Of a DNA stretch of 64,000 nt, positions 36,990 through 49,904 are shown piece after piece (within the stretch, counting starts at the first letter, position 1; every line of letters starts with the position of its first letter). Both the position numbers and the translations under genes were made by a program. The stretch is from Apostichopus japonicus (Eukaryota; Echinodermata; Holothuroidea; Aspidochirotida; Stichopodidae): assembly GCF_037975245.1 (NCBI RefSeq), contig NC_092568.1, positions 37,169,001 through 37,233,000 of the forward strand. The letters run 5' to 3'. A model generated the notes under the pieces. The model was given only the letters and a program-made list of their open reading frames with translations, made no database searches and had not been told where the DNA came from.

Positions 36990-39410
36990 GCTTGAATATG
37001 AGTACAACAGAATGAGTATGATTACAAGAAGAATTCCCCCTTGGTATGAGTACAACAGAATGAGTATGATTACAAGAATAATTACCCTTGGTATGAGTAC
37101 AACAGAATGAGTATGAGTACAAGAAGAATTACCCTTGGTATGAGTACAACAGAATGAGTATGAGTACAAGAAGAATTACCCTTTGTATGAGTACAACAGA
37201 ATGAGTATGACTACAAGAAGAATTTCCCTTGGTATGAGTACAACAGAATGAGTATGAGTGCAAGAAGAATTACGCTTGGTATGAGTACAATAGAATGAGT
37301 ATGATTACAAGAAGAATTACCCTTGGTATGAGTTCAACAGAATGAGTATGATTACAAGAATAATTACCCTTGGTATGAGTACAACAGAATGAGTATGAGT
37401 GCAAGAAGAATTACGCTTGGTATGAGTACAATAGAATGAGTATGATTACAAGAAGAATTATCCTTGGTATGAGTACAGCAGAATGAGTATGATTACAAGA
37501 AGAATTACCCTTGGTATGAGTACAACAGTATGAGTATGATTACAAAAAGAATTACCCTCAGTATGAGTACAACAGAATGAGTATGATTACAAGAAGAATT
37601 ACCCTTGGTATGATTACAAGAAGAATTACCCTTGGTATGAGTACAACAGAATGAGTATGATTACAAGAAGAAATTACCCTTGGTTTGAGTACAACAGAAT
37701 GAGTATGATTACAAGAATAATTACCCTTGGTATGAGTACAACAGAATGAGTATGATTACAAGAATAATTACCCTTGGTATGAGTACAACAGAATGAGTAT
37801 GAGTACAAGAAGAATTCCCCCTTGGTATGAGTACAACAGAATGAGTATGATTACAAGAATAATTACCCTTGGTATGAGTACAACAGAATGAGTATGAGTA
37901 CAAGAAGAATTACCCTTGGTATGAGTACAACAGAATGAGTATGAGTACAAGAAGACCCTTTGTATGAGTACAACAGAATGAGTATGACTACAAGAAGAAT
38001 TTCCCTTGGTATGAGTACAACAGAATGAGTATGAGTGCAAGAAGAATTACGCTTGGTATGAGTACAATAGAATGAGTATGATTACAAGAAGAATTACCCT
38101 TGGTATGAGTTCAACAGAATGAGTATGATTACAAGAATAATTACCCTTGGTATGAGTACAACAGAATGAGTATGAGTGCAAGAAGAATTACGCTTGGTAT
38201 GAGTACAATAGAATGAGTATGATTACAAGAAGAATTATCCTTGGTATGAGTACAGCAGAATGAGTATGATTACAAGAAGAATTACCCTTGGTATGAGTAC
38301 AACAGTATGAGTATGATTACAAAAAGAATTACCCTCAGTATGAGTACAACAGAATGAGTATGATTACAAGAAGAATTACCCTTGGTATGATTACAAGAAG
38401 AATTACCCTTGGTATGAGTACAACAGAATGAGTATGATTACAAGAAGAAATTACCCTTGGTTTGAGTACAACAGAATGAGTATGATTACAAGAATAATTA
38501 CCCTTGGTATGAGTACAACAGAATGAGTATGATTACAAGAATAATTACCCTTGGTATGAGTACAACAGAATGAGTATGAGTACAAGAAGAATTCCCCCTT
38601 GGTATGAGTACAACAGAATGAGTATGATTACAAGAATAATTACCCTTGGTATGAGTACAACAGAATGAGTATGAGTACAAGAAGAATTACCCTTGGTATG
38701 AGTACAACAGAATGAGTATGAGTACAAGAAGACCCTTTGTATGAGTACAACAGAATGAGTATGACTACAAGAAGAATTTCCCTTGGTATGAGTACAACAG
38801 AATGAGTATGAGTGCAAGAAGAATTACGCTTGGTATGAGTACAATAGAATGAGTATGATTACAAGAAGAATTACCCTTGGTATGAGTTCAACAGAATGAG
38901 TATGATTACAAGAATAATTACCCTTGGTATGAGTACAACAGAATGAGTATGAGTGCAAGAAGAATTACGCTTGGTATGAGTACAATAGAATGAGTATGAT
39001 TACAAGAAGAATTATCCTTGGTATGAGTACAGCAGAATGAGTATGATTACAAGAAGAATTACCCTTGGTATGAGTACAGCAGAATGAGTATGATTACAAG
39101 AAGAATTACCCTTGGTATGAGTACAACAGAATGAGTATGATTACAAAAAGAATTACCCTCAGTATGAGTACAACAGAATGAGTATGATTACAAGAAGAAT
39201 TACCCTTGGTATGATTACAAGAAGAATTACCCTTGGTATGAGTACAACAGAATGAGTATGATTACAAGAAGAATTACCCTTGGTTTGAGTACAACAGAAT
39301 GGGTATGATTACAAGAATAATTACCCTTGGTATTAGTACTAGTATGAGTACAACAGAATGAGTATGACTAAAAAAAAATTCCCCTTGGTATGAGTAGTAG
39401 TGAGTGCAAC
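36990..39410. repeat. 47-bp tandem array in reticulon intron 4, with 777-bp higher-order repeat
   Basis: About 50 copies of a 47-bp unit contain ggtatgagtacaacagaatg and (a/g)agtatgattacaagaa. Units differ by characteristic variants (gtgcaagaag, agttcaacag, cctcagtatg and shortened units). The order of these variants repeats at an exact 777-bp offset: 37204, 37981, 38758. The third copy has one extra 47-bp unit. Minus-strand ORFs rich in histidine, serine and leucine are repeat by-products. Confidence 0.92.
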
Positions 39411-39886
39411 AGAATATACTCTAAGCATGATTGCAATTTTTTTAATTTTAACTAGTCTCTGTACTAGATTCCAAATACCCAGATTGAGAGCAGGAGCACA
39501 AATCCATCAGGCAGAGTACAGGCAACTATGCTAGAATACCTAGAATACAAATATTTATCACATTCAAAATTCTGAAAAATCGGCTTCACAAACCTAGAAT
39601 ATCAAAATTTAATCCTTATTTTTGCTCATTATTTAAAATGGCACCTGATGAAATTGAGTGTAAACAAAGCTGAAGGTGGTAAAATCTAGCACAGAAATGA
39701 ACTAGATATTAACACACTGTCATGCTCTAGTGGAAGGGTACCCTTGATATCAATCCCTCCCCACACCCCCCCCCCCGAAGGGCACTACTAAAGACTACAG
39801 TGTGGTAGGCATGGACTAACTGTTGAATTTGTTTTTCTATTTTCTCCCATGTTGAACAATTTCCACTCTGTTTTGTATTACATTAG

Positions 39887-39945
39887 ATGCAGATTGATGA
39901 AAACATCAACAAAGTCAACAAGCAAGTGGAAGCTCAGCTGGCAGT
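39887..39945 (+). CDS. Reticulon RHD exon 5 (59 bp): C-terminal amphipathic region
   Basis: The acceptor is ttgtattacattag and the donor GTAAGT lies at 39946. It encodes MQIDENINKVNKQVEAQLAV, with the last codon split after two bases. This matches the vertebrate AQIDHYLGLANKNVKDAMAK region, which is predicted to form an amphipathic helix on the cytosolic face. The 74-bp minisatellite begins only a few bases after this donor, so the donor region abuts repetitive DNA. Confidence 0.9.
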
Positions 39946-39951
39946 GTAAGT

Positions 39952-42195
39952 ACCAAGCAGTCATGACGCCATGTTTAGTCCACTGGTTAGCTTTATTATA
40001 CACAAGCAGTCAGGGGTGGCCAACCTCTTTCATTCCATGACGCCATGTTTAAGCCACTGGTTAGCTTTATTATACACAAGGAGTCAAGGGTGACCGACCT
40101 CTTTCATCCCATGACGCCATGTTTAAGCCACTGGTTAGCTTTATTAAAACACAAGCTGTCAGGGGTGACCAACCTCTTTCATCCCATGATGCCATGTTTA
40201 AGCCACTGGTTAGCTTTATTATACACAAGCAGTCAAGGGTGACCAAACTCTTTCATCCCATGATGCCATGTTCAAGCCACTGGTTAGCTTTATTATACAC
40301 AAGCAGTCAAGGGTGACCAAACTCTTTCATCCCATGATGCCATGTTTAAGCCACTGGTTAGCTTTATTAAAACACAAGCTGTCAGGGGTGACCAACCTCT
40401 TTCATCCCATGATGCCATGTTTAAGCCACTGGTTAGCTTTATTATACACAAGCAGTCAAGGGTGACCAAACTCTTTCATCCCATGATGCCATGTTTAAGC
40501 CACTGGTTAGCTTTATTATACACAAGCAGTCAGGGGTGGCCAACCTCTTTCATTCCATGACGCCATGTTTAAGCCACTGGTTAGCTTTATTATACACAAG
40601 GAGTCAAGGGTGACCGACCTCTTTCATCCCATGACGCCATGTTTAAGCCACTGGTTAGCTTTATTAAAACACAAGCTGTCAGGGGTGACCAACCTCTTTC
40701 ATCCCATGATGCCATGTTTAAGCCACTGGTTAGCTTTATTATACACAAGCAGTCAAGGGTGACCAAACTCTTTCATCCCATGATGCCATGTTCAAGCCAC
40801 TTGGTTAGCTTTATTATACACAAGCAGTCAAGGGTGACCAAACTCTTTCATCCCATGATGCCATGTTTAAGCCACTGGTTAGCTTTATTAAAACACAAGC
40901 TGTCAGGGGTGACCAACCTCTTTCATCCCATGATGCCATGTTTAAGCCACTGGTTAGCTTTATTATACACAAGCAGTCAAGGGTGACCAAACTCTTTCAT
41001 CCCATGATGCCATGTTCAAGCCACTGGTTAGCTTTATTATACACAAGCAGTCAAGGGTGACCAAACTCTTTCATCCCATGATGCCATGTTCAAGCCACTG
41101 GTTAGCTTTATTAAAACACAAGCTGTCAGGGGTGACCAACCTCTTTCATCCCATGATGCCATGTTTAAGCCACTGGTTAGCTTTATTATACACAAGCAGT
41201 CAAGGGTGACCAAACTTTTTCGTCCCATGATGCCATGTTTAAGCCACTGGTTAGCTTTATTAAAACACAAGCTGTCAGGGGTGACCAACCTCTTTCATCC
41301 CATGATGCCATGTTTAAGCCACTGGTTAGCTTTATTATACACAAGCAGTCAAGGGTGACCAAACTTTTTCGTCCCATGATGCCATGTTTAAGCCACTGGT
41401 TAGCTTAATAAAACACAAGCAGTCGGGGTGACCAACCTCTTTCATCCCATGATGCCATGTTTAAGCCACTGGTTAGCTTTATTAAAACACAAGCTGTCAG
41501 GGGTGACCAACCTCTTTCATCCCATGATGCCATGTTTAAGCCACTGGTTAGCTTAATAAAACACAAGCAGTCGGGGTGACCAACCTCTTTCATCCCATGA
41601 CGCCATGTTTAAGCCACTGGTTAGCTTTATTATACACAAGCAGTCAAGGGTGACCAAACTTTTTCGTCCCATGATGCCATGTTTAAGCCACTGGTTAGCT
41701 TTATTAAAACACAAGCTGTCAGGGGTGACCAACCTCTTTCATCCCATGATGCCATGTTTAAGCCACTGGTTAGCTTAATAAAACACAAGCAGTCGGGGTG
41801 ACCAACCTCTTTCATCCCATGACGCCATGTTTAAGCCACTGGTTAGCTTTATTATACACAAGCAGTCAAGGGTGACCAAACTTTTTCGTCCCATGATGCC
41901 ATGGTTAAGCCACTGGTTAGCTTTATTTAAACACAAGCTGTCAGGGGTGACCAACCTTTTTCATCCCATGATGCCATGTTTAAGCCACTGGTTAGCTTTA
42001 TTAAAACACAAGCTGTCAGGGGTGACCAACCTCTTTCATCCCATGATGCCATGTTTAAGCCACTGGTTAGCTTAATAAAACACAAGCAGTCGGGGTGACC
42101 AACCTCTTTCATCCCATGACGCCATGTTTAAGCCAATGGTTAGCTTTATTATGCACAAGCAGCCAGGGGTGGCCTACCTCTTTCATCCAAGCCAC
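39952..42195. repeat. 74/75-bp tandem array in reticulon intron 5, with 520-bp higher-order repeat
   Basis: About 30 copies of a 74-75 bp unit contain ccatgtttaagccactggtt and agctttatta followed by tacac or aaacac. A seven-unit variant pattern recurs at 520 bp (40045 and 40565). The array starts within about 6 bp of the exon-5 donor and fills three quarters of the intron. Minus- and plus-strand ORFs here are artefacts of the repeat. Confidence 0.92.
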
Positions 42196-42870
42196 TGGTT
42201 AGTTTTTAAACAACATCTCTGGTCATCACATTTGTTTTAAGAGAAAACAAATTTGCTTGTTACATTAAGTTTATATAAACAGAAGCTCAAAATCTTGAAT
42301 ACTCTGTTGCTCATCAAAACACACATTAAAGTGAGAATGGCCTCACTTCTACATCAGTTGTACCATATTAGGCATAGCCTTATTAATATATGAGAATTGG
42401 CGATAATTTCCTAACTGTCGTAAAAGTTCTGAGGCTTGCCGACTGGCTAAACTGCATGGCCCTGGTTAAAAATATGTTTAAAATCTTTGGGGGTGTGGGG
42501 GGGGGGCCGATAAGGATGACATATAGATGTAAATGGTGGGTCAAACTATTTAGTGGGCTATGCATGATAAACAGCAAACCAGATGTTATCATACTTTAAT
42601 CAATATTCTTCTCCTTGTAGCCTGTGTAATCACATTTATCCTTTGTGTTTATCCATTTGCCTATGTGTTTACCCAAGATGCTCGTACATGGCAATGTCAA
42701 GCCTCATCCTGCGTGACCAAGTCATTTCTGCCATTTCTGTTGCCTTTGTGTTTCTTCTATCTTTAATGATATCTCCCGACGATATCTCGCATCCTGATTT
42801 AGAAGTGACGCTTATTTGACATAAACGTGCCACTCCTGGAAACGAATAATAACGAAGAAATCTTCAACGC

Positions 42871-42933
42871 TATCTTCTTACTTCCAGAATCAAATCGTCT
42901 CACTTCTATTTATCTTCTTACTTCCAGAATCAA
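42871..42933 (+). repeat. 40-bp tandem duplication of the last-exon acceptor
   Basis: The string tatcttcttacttccagaat occurs at 42871 and again at 42911, followed by caa in both copies. Each copy carries pyrimidine tract plus AG, so two equivalent 3' splice sites exist. The upstream site enters the exon in the other frame, gives an end containing GETALAEEEGGIN, stops at TGA 42973-42975 and lacks KKxx. Confidence 0.85.
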
Positions 42934-42970
42934 GGAGAAACTGCCTTGGCTGAAGAAGAAGGAGGAATAA
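42928..42970 (+). CDS. Reticulon last coding exon: C-terminus with KKxx ER-retrieval motif
   Basis: The acceptor is atcttcttacttccag and TAA is at 42968-42970. The translation is IKEKLPWLKKKEE. The final four residues, KKEE, fit the dilysine KKxx signal used by ER membrane proteins and match the KRKAE-type ends of other reticulons. The same acceptor sequence occurs 40 bp upstream (AG at 42886-42887); using that copy would shift the frame and replace this tail. Confidence 0.9.
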
Positions 42971-45900
42971 ATTGAGGAATTATATTCATGGTTTTCCTGC
43001 GCCTACATCTGCAACTATCTCTGTTGTACCGTAACTGTTTCCTTAAAACCGTAAAGCGCCCTCTAATTTTGGCCCGTGGGATGCCGCTCTCAATCGGTCA
43101 GCTAACCAAGGCACTTCGTAACATTCTCCAAAGTCAAGGCAGAAGTTTGTATTACAGACCCCACAAACTTAGGAGGATCTTCGCATCGGTTTATCTTTCA
43201 GTTTTGTTTTTCTATGAGCTTTGACCCTTCAAAGAGTCAGTTTGACACCAGAAAGGCTTGTTCAAAGCTTTGTAGAGAAGTTTTTGTGATTTGAAATTAA
43301 AGCATGGTAGAAAAAAGTACTTGTGAAATCTAAAATTGCTACTAAAGAGAAAGAAAAGGAAACAAAGTGTTTATGTTTGTTGCAGAGAAATTAATTTAAT
43401 TACTTCCACTAATGTCAGCCGTAATCACAATAAGGCTCAAGCAGGGCTTCTTGCAGCCTTATTCAAACAGATTTTTTTTTTTTTTTTTTTTTTCCACTCC
43501 TTACTTGGACCAGCTTTTCACAAGCATTCAAGAAAAAAAAAGAAAATTTCTTGCTATTGTTTAGTTGTGTAGTTGTTTCTCTTTTTGGTGCTTTAACCTT
43601 AAGAGTTTAACACAGTTTAACATCTCCCTCTTCCATCAGCTATATGGCCTGTATTTAGTACCTGAAAAAGACTCTTTTATGTTGTAAAATTGGATATCAG
43701 CCTATAAATTTACATGAGCAAAAGTAATTGTCATCTTGTGCATTGAGTGGAGTAGATCTTAAAAGTTTGTATATCAAACTAAATAATCTTTTGACTGCAT
43801 GGAAAATTTGACCATAAAATCGATGTAAAATTGAATGATAAATCTTGCTTTAATACAATGTGAATGGCTGTTGTGCAAATATCAGCAATGAATTGTACCG
43901 AGAAAGGGATGTTTATGTGTATTTTGTGTTAATATAGGAGAAAGAGTATATTTCAAATGAAAACGGGAGTAGGCACACCTAGTCAGGCAGATGTTGTTCA
44001 GGAGTAGTAGATGAGTATTGCCAAGAAACAAATTAGAATTTCAGTGAGCATGTATGATTCTAGATGTAACCATGGCAACAAGATATAAGATGAATTGGGT
44101 GAAGTGGTGACTGTGGCATTAACCACAGTCAAAGTGTTAGAAGGAACTTGTAAACCTCTCTTTTAATCAAACGTGCAGTAAAGTTTGAAATACGTGATGG
44201 GAGAAATTTCTCTTCAAAGGAAAAAAAGGTGAGATAGAGAGGACACAAAGAGAACTGAAATAGTATCGAGCAGGGTGTGGTCATTCTGTGGAAAGGTTTT
44301 CATGGGAAATTGGTTGGTATTGGGCCGAAAGGGAAAAAAAGAACGTAAGCAGAAATATTAAACTGCGGTTGGTTAGGTGTGTTTTCTTGGTTGTGGTCAA
44401 TCAGAGTTAAAAATTGCTATTCCTGTTCATCGAAAGTGAAAATGTCTAAATTTTGTTCTATTACAAATAGTTGGGGGGTGTCTTGCCTAAATTTGAGATG
44501 AACAGTTTGAGAATCAGGACAGCATTTATGTTAGAGTCCATCCAGCATGCAAAAGTGGAATGTGGTATACCTGTGAGAGAGTTAAGTAAGATTTCAACTC
44601 ACAGAAAACATTTTACTACCCTAATTACCAATCTTTTGGAGTTTGACTGTGGTTTCACTCTTTTGAGGGTAAGGACATCATTTAAAGTAAGAAGGGCATT
44701 GAACATCGTGGCAGTGGAAACAGCATTTTAATTTCTTTCAAGAGTGAGCCCATCATTTATACTGTTTCAGAGTTAGACTGGCGTTTGACTCATTACTGTC
44801 ATTAAGAGTTAATCCAAGTTAATCAACTCTTTGAGAATTGGACCGGTGTTAACTTTTGAGTCTAAGACTCTTGACGAACATTTTGAGAGAGAGAGAGAGA
44901 CTGGTATCCATCTCTTTGGGACTTAGCACCGGTTTGCAATTCTTAGGAAAATTTGATTGATTTTAATGTCTTTGAAATTTTGAACCAGCACTCAAATTCT
45001 CCTAAATTACTCCTGTGTTTAACCTTTATCAGAGCTTAAAAACAACATTAGACAATTTGAGAGTGACGAACACCGTGTTATGAGATTCTTCCTGACATTA
45101 ACCTTGTGAAGAGTCGAACCTGCAAGCAGTTCCTTTAGAGTTAAACTGTTTTGTTAAATCTTTGAAGAGTGTGGCTAGCTTTGCACTATGTGATAGTTAC
45201 ATCAGCATACAACATGTAGTCGATTATCGTTGTCACCTGTTGAACAAGGAGCTCATGACCAGATTTAAGATACTTTCCACCATGGCTCATTTTTTTTTGG
45301 CGAGTAAGATCGTTACAAAAGCATCAACTGTTGAATAGGAATGACACAGAAATAATTCATTGTTACTCTTAAATGCATTCATTGTTTACATCACATTCAT
45401 TATCAATCGATGTTATCACATTTGTGTTTTCGATACACTATTTGTAATCGTCAGTTAAACATACGTACAAAGATATGCAAAGCACTGGTGAAATATTTGT
45501 GTCATTGGCAATGTGTAGACCAAAGTATGTGTATGAAACAAGCTTTTATTGATTACTCAAAAACTAGGTTATAAGCAACCAAACATGTGAAGAAAAGAAA
45601 AAGTTAATATTGAGTGTACAAATTTGGGCAAAAAAAAAGATTTTGTGCAACCTTTGGAGCCATTTGTTAAGAAATGTGTAAGCAGTTGTTTAAATGGGTT
45701 AAACCGGGATTCAATTACGGTCAAGAAGAGGAAATGAAGGAGTGGAGTGTTGTTCATCCGTTTGTTTGATAGAGGTACTCGAAATAGCTTGTTGCAGTAA
45801 ACAAACAAATAGCAATGTGCTTGCCTGTCGCTAAACATAGTAACAGAGAAATACCAGTAGCTTTGAAGTGCTTGGCAATATTTGTTGCTTGTCACACAGA

Positions 45901-47705
45901 AAGGGGTTTGAAAACTGTACTTGTGTAAAGAGCTTTCAAATGTGTAGCCACTTTTTTTATCTTTGCTGTATAAGTAGCTGTGATATCGGGTTTTTTTCCC
46001 ACCACAAGTGTCCTAGGTCAGAGTTCCTGTGGACAGATGATATGATCCATGATGTGTTTTAATATCCACTATGTGAACAGTTCCTTCCCTGGTAGGTGGA
46101 AACAAAAAAAACTCCCAAAACAAAAACCAACAAATTAGAAGCTGGAAAGTTAACCTATGCAGAAGAAGACGATTTTACTCACGGTCCAGGTTTTTGACAA
46201 CCGTATGGAGCTATTGGGAAATAGGAAAGATCGGGTATGACAAGTTGTGGCTATGTACACCAGATAAATAACCTTAAATATTTCTCTAATTAATTAGCCA
46301 AGTCAAACAAACAAGAAAACAAAGATGTTAATTTCCATTTCTTTTCTTGACTAGATGTTGATGCTCTTATGATGCAGAAGTTATTGTTGCCTTTTGTATA
46401 AGTTTCAGAGTCATTCGTGCTAAAGCAATCACTTCAACTTTTGTTCGTTTTACTATTTTTAAAATATACCTTGTAAAAATAAGTTTTGTCCTTTTGTAGC
46501 ATAGTATTTTCAAACTCATTGGTAACCCCTTTGTCCAAGTCCGTTCCAAAAAGGTCAAAAATACCAGGTCAACCCCTAAAGGCCTGTTATGTGCAACTGA
46601 AGACTTGAAACTTGCCACAGTGTATTCATAGGAAACGAGTATTATATTGAGAGCATTTTCAAATGACACATTTAAAAGCAAAATTGCATGAAGAATACAA
46701 AACCTGCTCTTTTTTGGGTTTTGTTCTCTCTGTTTATAGAACAGGGTGGAAATATTTCACTATTCTGTACAGGTTCTTTTTGTTTTTGTTTGGTTCCATC
46801 AGTGGTTAATAAACTTGATGAGTTGCTCTGTTTATGCTTTTTAGCCAAATACATAAAGTCACCTATTTTCAAAATTGACTTTAAAAGACGTCATAGCTTA
46901 TTATGAGGAATTTTTTTTTTTTAATGAATCAGAAACGTAATCAAGAGCAGCAAAATGTCTTTTAACGATAAGACCTTCACGACCCTAATTGGATGAAGTG
47001 GTCCGAACTTCTCGACACTCTTCTCAAACCATAGAAAAAGGTGATGAATTTAAGTGATGCAGACAGGCATTATTAAACTCAAAAATTGATTGAGACGAAG
47101 CAGCATTCATCGATAGTGAAAACGTCTTGTTTCAGCATCTTTCCGATAGAATATAAACATTCAGGTTTCCAACTCAAATTTTATTTGCCTGACAATTTGA
47201 ACTAAATTGACTGAGGGTTAGGAATGGAATTTAGTGCAGTTTTGCACGTTAACGATCTTGTGTGTAATTTTGTTGTAATTTTGTGTCTCGCTTATTAATA
47301 TGTTATTAGTACTTTAGCTAGTGCAATGTTTATTTGTATTTTTTACAAGGTTAATACTACTACCTGGATTTATACTTCTTAATTTGTCTCTAAGATTTTA
47401 TATTAGTGACACCAGGATATCTTCTGTTTTTTTTTTCTTCCTCTCTTTCTTATTCATGGCCAATTGTTCGTTGCCAAGCTTGTTGGATCTTTCTACTTAA
47501 TACTATTGCAGTGAGATAAATGTCTTAATAAAGAAATAGAATTTGAAGTGTGCTAATTAGAAAACCAGAAAAAATCAGCTAAGATGGAAACTAAACAAAA
47601 GTTGGTATTAAGTGATCTTAAAAAAATAGTTAACCGTTTTGAACACACACAGTCATAAAAGAATTGTACTGTGCTGACAAGAAATGGGATATCAGAAATA
47701 ATAGT
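42971..47705 (+). other. Probable reticulon 3' UTR and flank; no coding signal
   Basis: The stretch follows the reticulon stop codon and shows no convincing coding exon. ATTAAA occurs at 43296-43301 and AATAAA at 47527-47532, 48439-48444 and 49070-49075. I cannot tell which polyadenylation signal is used. It contains a 23-base T run (43472-43494) and a short GA repeat near 44885. Unlike the introns it is nearly free of tandem arrays, which fits a transcribed UTR but does not prove it. Confidence 0.35.
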
Positions 47706-47709
47706 GTAT

Positions 47710-48125
47710 CAGGTATGGCACAACATGATGCTATGCATGGTATAGCATAGCAGATTGCTATGCCTGGTGTAGTGTTGTAAAATGCTCTGCGTGCTATAGG
47801 ATTGCCTATTGCTATGCCTGGTATTATAGTGTAGTTGAATGCTATGCATAGTATAGCATTGCAGACTGCTATGCCTGGTATAGTGTAGTAAAATGCTCTG
47901 CGTGCTATAGCATAGCCTATTGCTGTGCCTGGTATTATACAGTAACATGGTTGAATGCTATGCATGGTATAGCATAGCAGATTGCTATGCCTAGTATAGT
48001 GTTGTAAAATGCTCTGCGTGCTATAGCATTGCCTATTACTGTGCCTGGTATTATAATGTGGTTGAATGCTATGCATGTTATAGCATAGCCTATCGCTATG
48101 CCTGGTATAGTGTGGTAAAATGCAC
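47710..48125. repeat. TATGC-rich tandem repeat with inverted symmetry, about 115-bp period
   Basis: ttgaatgc recurs at 47835, 47951 and 48062, with a partial copy before them. The unit is built from alternating tgctatgcatg and gtatagcatagc blocks that are near reverse complements, so each unit could fold into hairpins. It may lie in the reticulon 3' UTR or just beyond. Confidence 0.75.
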
Positions 48126-49569
48126 TGTCTGTATGGAATAAGACAGTGCTACCCCTTAAAAAACAAACATGCCAATATATTTTATGAGTATTTTACTGGA
48201 CAAATTTCCATCCTTTCTTCTAATATTATGTTTGCCAACAATATCAACTTTGGCAAGCTGTTTTATGTTTCACTTCAACAAGTCTACCATTACCTCCACT
48301 CACTTAGACAATAAAAACTGCTTTCAACGTAATCTTGTCTTTTTGCCAACCATGCCATCTCATTACCAATTCTGTGCCATTAAATTGCACGGTCGTATGT
48401 CAGATATAACAATTTAAGCATTTAACTTGCCCCAGTGCAATAAATTTGTCAAGATTACCTTGAAAACACCTGCAATTATGTCAATTTTTATCCAAAAGTG
48501 TTATGTTTGGTATGTTCCTCCACCCCCACTCCCTCCCCCAACCCATCATTCCCGATGGAAACTTGTCCTATAGGACTTTGTGAAATGTTATTTGAAATGT
48601 TGCAAAATTTGACAGGTAGTTTAAGAAAGACTAAGCCCTGGTTACATGTCTTCCCCCCCCCCCCCCAAGAAAAAAAAAAAAAATTATGTGGGGAAAGTGG
48701 ATTTTCTGATAGCTTAATTGTTAAATGGTTCATTCAATCGAGCAGTCATAGCGCTGTCAAGAATAAAAATGAGACTGCTGGGATTAGACAAGAAATAGTT
48801 GTTGAATGTGTATTCATTAAATTATGCACATGTATGATATTTATATAAGTGATTAATAGTCACCTGCATGAACATGAATAATTTGTTAAATCTCGAAATG
48901 TTGATTTGAGAGGTGTCTATGAATTCTTATGTATTCTTATTATATGAATGGAAATGGAATGTCAATTGTAAAAAAAAAAATTAAAATGGAATTGGATCTT
49001 TTTTTTATATTAGAAAAAATTTAAGACATTAAATGTGCTTACTGTTTTGCATGACTTTTGTAATACTTTAATAAAAATATGCTTTCACACTAAATCAAGA
49101 AAAAAACAAAAACATTTGATATGTTGTAGTCCAAACTTGGAGTGTGTTAAAATGTTGCAAAACATTGTCAAATGTTGTGTTCTTGACTTCTATGGAATCT
49201 GAAATTTTTTGCTACAAGGTTGATAACGTGTACTTAAAACCTCCCGATTATATCTGTTTCAACTTTCAAAAGTTAATTGCTTGCAGACCTCTGATGATGC
49301 AATGGTGAATTATTATTAATATTATTATTATTATGATTTCTTGGTAATTTTTTCAAGTATTTGTTGATGTTATTGTAATATGGAATATACCCAAGAGTAG
49401 AAATTTTCCAACAATTGTTTGCTAATAATCATCTTTGCAAGGTATAATAAATAGTAGCATTGTGGTTACAAATAAAAATAATGGTGTTTGTTCTTATTGG
49501 TAACTTGCCATAGGCAGGCAAGTAACCTGTGCAGTCAAGCTGGCGTGTGTTTATGTGAGCTATTGTTTT

Positions 49570-49765
49570 GGGTGGAGGTCAAAGGTCATTGGGGGTCAAC
49601 AGAGGGCAAATGTAAAAATCGCATAAATGCTATATCTGCAGGACATAATCAGCAAAGTAGCTCATGTTTGTGGTATGATCGCAGTATGTAGTGTAATGAT
49701 TTTACACAATTTGGTGTAGGTCAGAGTTCATTTAAGGTCATGAGGGGTCAAAACTTGAAATATTT
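49570..49765. repeat. AGGTCA-containing dispersed repeat fragment
   Basis: The stretch aggtcaaaggtcattggggg at about 49576 has two AGGTCA hexamers with a one-base spacer. A second block, aaggtcatgaggggtcaaaac, lies near 49735. The style resembles the array at 3.7-5.9 kb, but the sequence is a different unit. Confidence 0.45.
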
Positions 49766-49904
49766 GTAAACGTGATAATTTTATTGGCTCTCATGTTTTG
49801 CATGTGCCGGGACGATAAATGAATGCTACACTGAATCTAATTAATTATCAAACACCAACGTACTGTGCTGGTTTCTCCACGCAGTTTGATAAAGACTTAC
49901 GATC

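Larger units (their letters stand above)
28745..42970 (+). other. Reticulon gene, part encoding the reticulon homology domain (gene span)
   Basis: The span covers six coding exons that assemble without frame conflict into a full reticulon homology domain, about 188 residues from the [14 protein letters not shown] start to the KKKEE end. All five introns are GT-AG. Exon sizes 208/139/70/47/59 match the vertebrate RTN domain exons as I remember them. Reticulons are ER membrane proteins whose two long hydrophobic hairpins bend tubular ER; that role is family knowledge. Introns are 2149, 965, 4195, 3095 and 2982 bp and mostly filled with tandem repeats. N-terminal exons were not found, so isoform-specific N-termini probably lie upstream of this window or unrecognised within it. 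The left edge given here is the in-frame ATG of the 5' ORF extension, which is uncertain. The paralogue (RTN1/3/4) cannot be assigned; a non-vertebrate animal normally has a single co-orthologue. Confidence 0.9.

Noticed and set aside
36924-38817. Minus-strand ORFs rich in THTHS and LILLYSY
   Set aside because: By-products of the 47-bp array; a 47-bp period cycles through three frames.
39952-42195. Many overlapping ORFs of 60-115 codons on both strands
   Set aside because: They arise from the 74/75-bp repeat, where one-base unit length differences move the frame. The same peptides reappear in different frames.
37000-42195. Direct-repeat arrays considered as CRISPR
   Set aside because: The repeats are contiguous minisatellites without unique spacers and lie in introns of an animal gene.
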